Assembly (NCBI GenBank): GCA_963796325.1
Contig: CAWCLF010000002.1
Span: 1-64,000, forward strand
Reading direction: 5' to 3'
From: CAVYGN01 sp963796325
GTDB lineage: Bacteria > Spirochaetota > Brevinematia > Brevinematales > JAOACQ01
DNA: 64,000 nt
Positions 57,387 to 64,000 of this stretch are shown here, one piece after another. The stretch's first letter is position 1; every line of letters starts with the position of its first letter. The notes below the pieces were generated by a model. The model did no database searches. It had not been told where the DNA came from and was given only the letters and a program-made list of their open reading frames with translations. The translations under genes were made by a program, and so were the position numbers.

Positions 57387-57848
57387 TCAAATAATATCGG
57401 GGTTGACAAACCACAATATCCGCCATCGGCCTTCGGATTCCTTCTCAAGGCAAACAGCCGACGAATCTTTGAGCAGAGCTATTTCAATTTTATCATTCCC
57501 CGCGGCAAGACCGGATAAGAGCTTCGAAAGGAAGGGAAGGTGCCCGACGATCATTGCATCGGAACTTAATCCGTTAATTTTCAAAAGCCATGGGCCGATA
57601 GGATCGTTCGGCTTCAAGCCCTCCGCTTCCAGGATCCCTTCGGAAGGCTTTATACTATCCGATATCAGGACTGCAGTTTCACGGGCCCTGGTTTTAACGC
57701 TGTGATAAATTATTCCGACTTTTACTCCGTTTTTCGCAAGGAAAGCTGCCGTCTTTACCGTCCTTTCCCTTCCTGCTACGCTTAATACCCTTTCCCTGTC
57801 ATCTTCCGCGTCAACAGCTTCGCCATGCCTGACAATAAATAATTTCAT
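57387..57848 (-). CDS. sixA: Phosphohistidine phosphatase SixA-like
   Basis: 153 residues, usual length of SixA. Histidine phosphatase fold with the RHGEAV motif at the N-terminus (catalytic His near 8), YHSVKTRARETA and the late VGHLPFLSKL (second His). It probably removes phosphate from a His-phosphorylated protein, for example in phosphorelay or PTS signalling. A promoter-like TTGCCT-17-TAAATT lies just upstream (57879-57907, minus strand). Confidence 0.9.
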   Translation of the reverse strand: MKLFIVRHGEAVDAEDDRERVLSVAGRERTVKTAAFLAKNGVKVGIIYHSVKTRARETAVLISDSIKPSEGILEAEGLKPNDPIGPWLLKINGLSSDAMIVGHLPFLSKLLSGLAAGNDKIEIALLKDSSAVCLEKESEGRWRILWFVNPDII

Positions 57849-57878
57849 CCCGGCCCCCTCCTGTTTTTTAACTTTAAT

Positions 57879-57907
57879 AATTTATTAATCCTGATCTTTT
57901 TAGGCAA
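57879..57907 (-). promoter_or_regulatory. Possible promoter of the sixA-ubiA operon
   Basis: TTGCCT (57902-57907), 17-base spacer, TAAATT (57879-57884). Moderately close to consensus. Confidence 0.45.
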
Positions 57908-57973
57908 GAAAAACAGGGTTAATAAAATTATTAAACCCGATTCTGTTCTTTAAAACCTTACAAAATTATTTTT

Positions 57974-58002
57974 TTGATATTTTTATCGTCCGGCTCTATA
58001 AT
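57974..58002 (+). promoter_or_regulatory. uppP promoter
   Basis: TTGATA (57974-57979), 17-base spacer, TATAAT (57997-58002), 30 bases before the ATG, which has AGGAGG in front. Confidence 0.75.
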
Positions 58003-58032
58003 ATCCGTTCAAATCTCTTCAGGAGGAAATTC

Positions 58033-58890
58033 ATGCATTTAATACAGGCTGTAGTGCTCGGTATTATCCAGGGTCTTACTGAGTTCATACCTATTTCCAG
58101 TTCAGCGCACCTGATAGTGTTTCCATGGATTTTTAACTGGAACGACCCGGTTTTGGACAGCCTTGTATTCGATATAGCCCTTCACATGGGCACCCTTATC
58201 GCTCTGTGCATCTTTTTTGCAAAAGACTGGGCCGCCCTTATCAGGGCGGGGTTCGCCAGTATAATTGAAAGAAAAATAGCCGGCGATTTCAACCGTAAAA
58301 TGGCCTGGTTCATCGTTATCGGCAGCATCCCGGGAGGAATCATAGGATTTCTTTTCGAGAAGAGGATAGATAAATTGTTTCACTCAATACCCATAAATCC
58401 GAAAGCAATGTTAGTCATGGCTCTGGTTGTCGCAGGGGCGGGACTGCTTCTTCTGGCCGCTGATGTTTTTGCAAAACATACAAGGAATATTGATAAGATT
58501 AAATTCTCTGATGCGATCCTTATCGGGCTTGCCCAGTCTCTGGCGATCTTCCCCGGCGTTTCCAGATCGGGGTCTACGATAACAGCCGGACTGGCGCTCG
58601 GGATTTCCAGGGAAAGTGCAGCCCGTTTTTCATTCCTTCTTTCAGCTCCTATTATCGCAGGGGCCGGCCTTAAAAGTATTTTCGACCTTTTAAAACAAAC
58701 AAAAGTCAATCCCCTGACCAGGGAGGATATGGCCATGTTCGCCGCAGGTTTTATAGCTGCTGCGGTCACCGGGTTTTTCTGCATAAAGATCCTTCTAAGG
58801 TTTCTGCAGAAGCATTCCACGCTGAGCTTTGTCATTTACAGGCTGGCATTCGCGCTCCTGATCGCAGTCACCGCCCTTGTGAGGATGTAA
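58033..58890 (+). CDS. uppP: Undecaprenyl-diphosphatase
   Basis: 285 residues, about eight membrane helices. Dephosphorylates undecaprenyl diphosphate so the carrier can be reused for peptidoglycan and polysaccharide. Signatures: GLTEFIPISSSAHLI (with the catalytic Glu and Ser) near residue 17-32 and SRSGSTITAGLALGISRESA near 175-195. Ribosome site AGGAGG 7 bases before the ATG. Convergent with the PTS-like gene. Confidence 0.97.
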   Translation: MHLIQAVVLGIIQGLTEFIPISSSAHLIVFPWIFNWNDPVLDSLVFDIALHMGTLIALCIFFAKDWAALIRAGFASIIERKIAGDFNRKMAWFIVIGSIPGGIIGFLFEKRIDKLFHSIPINPKAMLVMALVVAGAGLLLLAADVFAKHTRNIDKIKFSDAILIGLAQSLAIFPGVSRSGSTITAGLALGISRESAARFSFLLSAPIIAGAGLKSIFDLLKQTKVNPLTREDMAMFAAGFIAAAVTGFFCIKILLRFLQKHSTLSFVIYRLAFALLIAVTALVRM

Positions 58891-58906
58891 CTATTAAAGG
58901 ATATCC

Positions 58907-59704
58907 TTATTTCGTGTTGAATTTTATCGCGATGCAGGAAAGCCAGGTCCTGGCCCTTGGGTAATTGACCCTGGAAGTTACCATTACATGATAATCGTAT
59001 AAATCAAAATCGCTGCTATTTTCAAACATTTTCAGGGCTTCGGCAGAAGTTTCAAATTTATCGATGATTTCCGGGTTTTCCGACATAATAAGGCATTTAT
59101 CAGAGTCAAATATTAACATACTGAAAGCGGAATAATTTATTTCCGCCTTCCTTAATTCTTCCACCGGTTTGACAGCCCCGATTCCAACCGTCTTTTCCTC
59201 CAGCTTTATCATCCTGGCTTTTGAATCGGGTTTTGCTTTGTCGATGGCCAATTCTACCCAGTCAAGCAGCATATTCCTTACATCGGATATTTCTGTCAGA
59301 CTGGAGAACATTTCGATCCCCGGGCTGGAACTTACAGCTTTGGCCAGGCCGGATACTTCTTTCAGGTATTCGTTCTTTTCCGAGTCAGGAATATAATACA
59401 TTATTACCAGGTGCACTTTTTCCCCGTCCGAAGAACCGTAATCTATTCCTTGCGGCGACCAGCCGACTGCGCATAAAAGCTCGCCTTTTTGGGAAGTCCT
59501 CACATGGGGACAGGCGATACCCTTTCCAATACCGGAATTAAAATTTGCCTCTCTTTTCTGGACCTCGCCGACGAGATCCTGCCCGCTGCCTATGTCCGGG
59601 ATCGCTTCGATCAGAACTCCAAGGTACTGCAGGGCTTTATCTTTTTCGGCGGCAGGAAGTTCAACAAGCCTCCCTTCCTGCAGAGCATTCAATAAACTTT
59701 TCAT
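58907..59704 (-). CDS. PTS EIIA-type (fructose/mannitol family) domain protein with C-terminal extension
   Basis: 265 residues. The first about 150 residues form an EIIA-2 domain: NSGIGKGIACPHVRT with the phospho-accepting His (PHV) in place of the usual PHG, and LVIMYYIP. The last about 110 residues are a second domain, not recognised, perhaps a regulatory module (ISCIAIKFNTK end). It starts inside the last codon of mgtA (ATGA overlap) and is therefore coupled to it. No EIIB/EIIC partner is near, which suggests regulation rather than sugar transport; a link to Mg transport is inference. Confidence 0.8.
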   Translation of the reverse strand: MKSLLNALQEGRLVELPAAEKDKALQYLGVLIEAIPDIGSGQDLVGEVQKREANFNSGIGKGIACPHVRTSQKGELLCAVGWSPQGIDYGSSDGEKVHLVIMYYIPDSEKNEYLKEVSGLAKAVSSSPGIEMFSSLTEISDVRNMLLDWVELAIDKAKPDSKARMIKLEEKTVGIGAVKPVEELRKAEINYSAFSMLIFDSDKCLIMSENPEIIDKFETSAEALKMFENSSDFDLYDYHVMVTSRVNYPRARTWLSCIAIKFNTK

Positions 59705-62346
59705 ACTTTAGCTCCAAATCTTTTATTAAACCATGTTTTTACAGTCTGAACAATAACCGCATAACAAACCATAAATCCTGCAATCCAGAGCCAGAAAACC
59801 GCCGGCAGCGGTACAAGACCGAAGACGGATGCGACCGGAGAATACGGCAGGTATATCCCTGCAGCGACAACAAGCAGCGTCGTAACGGCAAGAGGAACGC
59901 TGGCACGCGACTGGATGAACGGGATCTTGTTTGTCCTGATAAAATGCACGACGAGGGTCTGTGTGATAATCGATTCCACGAACCATCCGCTGTGAAAGAG
60001 TTTCTCGTAAAACGGCTTCATACCCGGGTCCGTGGAAGGATTCGAAAATAAAATACAGTTGAAGAAAAACAGCATCAGGATAAATGTGGCGTAATCGAAG
60101 ATCGAGCTTGTCGGTCCGACAAAGAGCATGAACTTGCTGATGAAACTGATGTCCCATTTTTGAGGCTTATTTACAAATTCCTCGTCAACGCTGTCCAGGG
60201 GAATGCCTGTTTGGGAAATATCGTACATGAAATTATTTGTAAGGATCTGGATCGGGGCCATCGGCAGGAAAGGAAGGAAGTAACTCGATCCAACCATACT
60301 GAACATATTGCCGAAATTCGAACTGGCGCCCATCTTTATATATTTAAGTATATTGGCAAAAACTTTCCTGCCCTCTTTTATTCCCTCTTCAAGGACCATC
60401 AGGCTCTTTTCGAGCAGAATTATATCGGCGGATTCCTTTGCAATATCTACAGCCGAATCTACTGAAATACCGACATCTGCGGCCTTCATTGCAGTGGCAT
60501 CGTTAATGCCGTCTCCCATGAAGCCGACAATGTTATTATTTTCACGAAGAACTTTGATGATTTTCTCTTTTTGCGCAGGAGTGAGCCTGGCAAAAACATT
60601 ACCTTCGGCGGCGGCTTTTTTAAAATCGTTTTCATCCATTCCGGCAAGCTGCCGGCCTGTCATAACCAGGTTTACCTTAAGCCCTACATCAGCACAAACT
60701 TTCCTGGTTACCAGTTCATTGTCGCCGGTCAGTATCTTGACTTCCACGCCTGCATTTGACAGGCCTTCAATGGCCTTTGCCGCAGAGTCTTTCGGGGGAT
60801 CGAAAAAGGCGACATAGCCGAGAAGTATCATATCTTTTTCATCAGAAGCCGAAAAGGATTCCCTGTTTTTAGGAAATTCCCTGTAGGCGATAGCAAGAAC
60901 CCTGTAGCCGTCCATCGACAGCTGCTGGTATTCCTCGAAAAGGTCGTTTTTGACCATTTCGATAAGGGGGTATATATCATCGTCTACCTGGTACTGGCTG
61001 CAGACATTGTAAACATCCTCGACAGCCCCCTTGCAGATAAGAACATTGTTATTCTCCCATTCTATGATTACCGACATTCTCTTCCTGATAAAATCGAAAG
61101 GTATCTCGTCGACTTTTCTGGCGCTTCTTTCAACATCCAGGTCTTCGTGCGCCAGGATCGCTCTGTCCATAAGGTTTCGAAGGCCTGTCTGGTAATAGCT
61201 GTTCATATACGCATAGATCAATACATCAGGACTCTTCCTGTTGGTAATATCCACGTATTTTTCAAGAATAATATTATCCTGCGTAAGAGTTCCCGTTTTA
61301 TCCGTGCACAGAATATTCATTGCGCCGAAATTCTGTATGGCTTTAAGCTTTTTTATTATAACCTTCTTTTTCGACATGGCGATAGCGCCCTTCGCAAGAC
61401 ATACCGTTACAACCATCGGCAGCATTTCAGGAGTGAGACCTACTGCGATCGAAAGACCGAATAAAAAGGCGTCTTTCCAGTTATGTTTGGTCAGCCCTAC
61501 TATCAAAAACACAGCGCTTACCATTACAACCATAAAGCGTATCATCAGCCATACGAATTTTCTGACTCCCCTGTCGAATCCGGTAACACCCTTTTCACCT
61601 GCAAGCGTCCCGGATATTTCTCCAAGCATTGTTTTCGATCCTGTATTGATTACAACAGCTTTTGCAGTACCGCTTACAACATTCGACCCCTGGAAACATG
61701 CGTTGGTCAGTTCCAATGCTTCCCTTACTTCTGAAGATTGCTTCGACGAAAATTTTTCAACAGGCATCGACTCGCCTGTAAGGACCGACTGGCTTAAAAA
61801 AAAGTCCTTCGCGGAAATGACCCTGACATCCGCGGGGATTATCGATCCTGCGTTCAGAATCACTATATCGCCGGGTGCAAGATCGGTAATGGGAATTTCC
61901 GCTTCATGCCCTCCCCGCAGGACATTGACGTTTGTTTGGATGAGTTTTATAAGCTTTTCTGCAGCCCTGCCCGAACGGCTTTCCTGGAAATATGCCAGGA
62001 ATACGCTGATAATAATCATTCCTGCCACAATAAATGCACTGGGATCGCCGGGGTCGCTGGTAAGGTACATTGCGGCGCATATGACAACTAACTGAATAAC
62101 AAGGGGATCCTTGAACCTCTCGAGTATATCAATGAACACATTTTTCTTTTTTTCTTTGACGAATATGTTTCTGCCGAATTCCTTATAGCGGTTCTCAACT
62201 TCTTCATTTGTCAGGCCCAGTACCCTGCTGTCCATTTTTTTTAATGCTTCTTCCTCGGGACAGAGGGATAACTCGATCAGTTTTTTTGTATTGTCAGATG
62301 TCTTTGTACCGGCAGAACCTTTCCTGATAGATTTTCTCCCATTCAT
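59701..62346 (-). CDS. mgtA: Magnesium-transporting P-type ATPase
   Basis: 881 residues from ATG 62346 (a TTG is in frame 12 bases upstream). Type IIIB P-ATPase: cation ATPase N domain, actuator loop LTGESMPVEK, phosphorylation site CTDKTGTLTQ, hinge GDGINDATAMKAADVGIS and ten membrane helices. NNFMYDISQTGIPLDSVDEE is characteristic of MgtA/MgtB. It imports Mg2+ under limiting conditions. It sits 15 bases downstream of glyA, so there is no room for its own Mg riboswitch and it is probably transcribed from the glyA promoter. Confidence 0.95.
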   Translation of the reverse strand: MNGRKSIRKGSAGTKTSDNTKKLIELSLCPEEEALKKMDSRVLGLTNEEVENRYKEFGRNIFVKEKKKNVFIDILERFKDPLVIQLVVICAAMYLTSDPGDPSAFIVAGMIIISVFLAYFQESRSGRAAEKLIKLIQTNVNVLRGGHEAEIPITDLAPGDIVILNAGSIIPADVRVISAKDFFLSQSVLTGESMPVEKFSSKQSSEVREALELTNACFQGSNVVSGTAKAVVINTGSKTMLGEISGTLAGEKGVTGFDRGVRKFVWLMIRFMVVMVSAVFLIVGLTKHNWKDAFLFGLSIAVGLTPEMLPMVVTVCLAKGAIAMSKKKVIIKKLKAIQNFGAMNILCTDKTGTLTQDNIILEKYVDITNRKSPDVLIYAYMNSYYQTGLRNLMDRAILAHEDLDVERSARKVDEIPFDFIRKRMSVIIEWENNNVLICKGAVEDVYNVCSQYQVDDDIYPLIEMVKNDLFEEYQQLSMDGYRVLAIAYREFPKNRESFSASDEKDMILLGYVAFFDPPKDSAAKAIEGLSNAGVEVKILTGDNELVTRKVCADVGLKVNLVMTGRQLAGMDENDFKKAAAEGNVFARLTPAQKEKIIKVLRENNNIVGFMGDGINDATAMKAADVGISVDSAVDIAKESADIILLEKSLMVLEEGIKEGRKVFANILKYIKMGASSNFGNMFSMVGSSYFLPFLPMAPIQILTNNFMYDISQTGIPLDSVDEEFVNKPQKWDISFISKFMLFVGPTSSIFDYATFILMLFFFNCILFSNPSTDPGMKPFYEKLFHSGWFVESIITQTLVVHFIRTNKIPFIQSRASVPLAVTTLLVVAAGIYLPYSPVASVFGLVPLPAVFWLWIAGFMVCYAVIVQTVKTWFNKRFGAKV

Positions 62347-62361
62347 TCTTAACCCCAAAAT

Positions 62362-63636
62362 TTATTCGCAATGCTTTACAAGCCCCGGTACAGGGAATTT
62401 CAGGCATAGTTCTTCAACCTCTTTTTTTATTCTCTTCAGAATTCCCTGGTCATCATGATTTCCCAGGGCGCCGGCAATCCAGTAACCGATCTGTACCATC
62501 TCGCTTTCCTTCATTCCCCTTGTTGTGGCAGCCGGCGTTCCAAGCCTTATACCGCTCGGCCTGAGCGGAGGATTTTTATCGTCAGGAATAACCTGTTTAT
62601 TCGTGGTTATCGAAACACTGTCCAGCACCTCTTCAGCCTTCCTGCCGTCAATAGAATGGCTTTTAACGGTGTCTGCAACCATCATGTGATTGTCGGTCCC
62701 GCCGGTAACCAGGCTCATGCCGTTTTCTAAAAGCGATAAAGACAGCGCCTTCGCATTTTTAAGAACATTCTCCGCATATATCCTGAATTCCGGCTGCAGA
62801 GCCTTGCCGAGCGTAACCGCGATGGCGGCTATTGTATGCATATGCGGCCCGCCCTGTAATCCCGGGAAGACGGATTTATCTATCAGCGAAGCATATTTTT
62901 CCCTGCACATTATTATAGCCCCCCTGGGTCCCCTCAGGCTTTTATGAGTCGTAGTCGTAACAACATCAAAACCGTAGTCGAAGGGATTTTTCATTACGCC
63001 GCCGGCAATCAGGCCTCCGATATGAGCGACATCGGCCATGGTCACAGCGCCGACTTCATCGGCTATTTTCTTGAAATCTTCATAGTTGTAATCCCTGGGA
63101 TAACTCGTATAACCGCACAGGACTATTTTCGGTTTGTGTTTCTTTGCCAGCTTCATGAGCTCCGGGAAGTCTATCTTTCCCGAATTGCCGGGATCTGTTT
63201 TATAACGTATAAAATTGAAGAGTCTGCCCATATGCGAGACCGGCGCGCCATGCGTCAAATGCCCTCCATGGGAAAGATCCATTCCAAGCACCGTATCCCC
63301 AGGTTTGAGGAATGCCAGGTAAACAGCCTGGTTCATCGGAGATCCGGATAAGGCCTGTACATTGGCATGCTCGCATCTGAAAACCTTTTTTGCCCTTTCC
63401 ACTGCCACTTTCTCTATGTAATCCGTAAATTCCTGTCCTCCGTAATATCTCCTGCCCGGATAGCCTTCAGAGTATTTATTAGTAAAAACACTGCCGTTGG
63501 CTGCCAGTACCTCCGGATACGTATAATTTTCCGAAGGTATAAGTTCAATACCCTTCTTTTCCCGTTCTTCTTCGCCAAGTATCGCATCAAAAATTTCAGG
63601 ATCATTCTTCTTTAAAAGATTCCAGTTTTCATCCAT
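62362..63636 (-). CDS. glyA: Serine hydroxymethyltransferase
   Basis: 424 residues. Converts serine and tetrahydrofolate to glycine and methylene-tetrahydrofolate, the one-carbon donor that ThyX needs. PLP lysine Lys232 in TTTTHKSLRGPRG, SGSPMNQ and DVAHIGGLIAGG are all typical. Length is normal. ATG follows GAGAGG, with a good promoter at 63707-63735. It heads a run with mgtA and the EIIA gene. Confidence 0.98.
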   Translation of the reverse strand: MDENWNLLKKNDPEIFDAILGEEEREKKGIELIPSENYTYPEVLAANGSVFTNKYSEGYPGRRYYGGQEFTDYIEKVAVERAKKVFRCEHANVQALSGSPMNQAVYLAFLKPGDTVLGMDLSHGGHLTHGAPVSHMGRLFNFIRYKTDPGNSGKIDFPELMKLAKKHKPKIVLCGYTSYPRDYNYEDFKKIADEVGAVTMADVAHIGGLIAGGVMKNPFDYGFDVVTTTTHKSLRGPRGAIIMCREKYASLIDKSVFPGLQGGPHMHTIAAIAVTLGKALQPEFRIYAENVLKNAKALSLSLLENGMSLVTGGTDNHMMVADTVKSHSIDGRKAEEVLDSVSITTNKQVIPDDKNPPLRPSGIRLGTPAATTRGMKESEMVQIGYWIAGALGNHDDQGILKRIKKEVEELCLKFPVPGLVKHCE

Positions 63637-63706
63637 TATTTTCCTCTCTCAAATAAGATCTAAGGATCAACAGGTTCCAATACTTCAGAATATAAGAGAC
63701 GATTTT

Positions 63707-63735
63707 ATTTTAATACAAGAGTTTTATAATATCAA
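63707..63735 (-). promoter_or_regulatory. glyA promoter
   Basis: TTGATA (63730-63735), 17-base spacer, TAAAAT (63707-63712), minus strand, about 70 bases upstream of the ATG. Confidence 0.7.
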
Positions 63736-63841
63736 AATATGCATATTCCTTTATTGGATTCTTTTACTGAAAACTGCGGATTAATAATGTTTCTTTTCAT
63801 TTTTCAGCCCTTATGATAAAATAACAGATCAGGAATATCAT

Positions 63842-64000
63842 ATGAATAATAATACAGGTATAAAAAGGGCGGTATACCCCGGAACTTTCGATCCGCCCAC
63901 AAACGGCCATAAAGATATTGCTTTAAGGGCCTCCAATTTATTCGACGAAACAGTCATAGCCGTAGCGGACAACTATGCAAAGGATATACTGTTTACAGTC
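63842..64000 (+). CDS. coaD: Phosphopantetheine adenylyltransferase (5' end only)
   Basis: The gene runs off the right edge; 53 residues are visible. They contain the family N-terminus YPGTFDPPTNGHKDI with the TxGH nucleotide-binding motif (TNGH), so the protein should transfer AMP to 4'-phosphopantetheine in CoA biosynthesis. ATG follows AGGA at 7 bases. Divergent from glyA. Complete proteins are about 160 residues. Confidence 0.93.
   Translation, partial: MNNNTGIKRAVYPGTFDPPTNGHKDIALRASNLFDETVIAVADNYAKDILFTV

Noticed and set aside
62347..62361. Mg2+ riboswitch (M-box or mgtA leader) before mgtA
   Set aside because: Only about 15 bases separate glyA and mgtA, so there is no room; none was seen upstream of glyA either.

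Overview
This window appears to be a piece of chromosome from an uncultured or little-studied diderm (Gram-negative type) bacterium. It opens with a 16S rRNA gene on the minus strand. The 338-region of that rRNA, read as AAGAATCTTCCGCAATGG after the GGAGGCAGCAG box, and its 5' end look spirochaete-like. The Ser-rich lipoproteins with loose lipoboxes fit that too, but I could not run a phylogeny and the phylum assignment is tentative. An outer membrane is supported by heptose/LPS genes (hldE, hldD, a family 9 glycosyltransferase), a TonB-dependent receptor, several proteins ending in the beta-barrel signature ...F, and CsgG-like proteins. No transposase, integrase, CRISPR array, phage gene or tRNA was found.

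Layout. 1-1.8 kb: 16S rRNA and its near-consensus promoter. 2-9 kb: a surface-protein island with three repeat-rich lipoproteins (probable beta-propellers), a decayed copy of one of them, and a secreted CsgG-like/beta-barrel protein. 9.5-11.7 kb: Nramp metal transporter plus UspA pair. 11.9-18.8 kb: a secreted hydrolase, then a minus-strand operon (PIN/TRAM protein, ispF, lepB, membrane spermidine-synthase-like protein) and a TIM-barrel isomerase. 19.1-24 kb: plus-strand LPS heptose genes, cutA and a DUF2156-like acyltransferase. 24-29 kb: ankyrin-repeat protein and carB. 28.9-34 kb: a hydrolase/zinc-ribbon/acyltransferase module, a frameshifted alpha-amylase and its TetR regulator with two palindromic operators. 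34-37.9 kb: thymidylate supply (kinase-dCMP deaminase fusion plus a duplicated ThyX), a helical protein and a SigZ-like sigma factor. 38-42.3 kb: an orphan regulated transcript, a secreted esterase and a TonB receptor. 42.3-50.9 kb: small envelope proteins, an orphan D12 DNA methylase, a PfkB kinase, argS and large unknown proteins. 51.2-58.9 kb: a spermidine synthase fused to two SpeD-like domains, HtrA, CsgG, an epimerase, a rubredoxin-membrane protein, UbiA, SixA and UppP. 58.9-64 kb: the glyA-mgtA-EIIA operon and the start of coaD.

The most unusual things are: (1) the SpeE-SpeD-SpeD three-domain polyamine enzyme; (2) a tandem ThyX in which the two halves carry complementary parts of the active-site motif; (3) a promoter covered by two TACTAC-N4-GTAGTA palindromes that drives a short, apparently non-coding transcript ending in a terminator; (4) a lipoprotein cassette in which the same signal/Ser-linker is joined to different propeller domains, with a decayed relative alongside; (5) two families of intergenic repeats. 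Many genes have strong sigma70-type promoters with 17-18 bp spacers, and starts were placed by Shine-Dalgarno position, because the 16S 3' end carries the usual CCTCC anti-SD.
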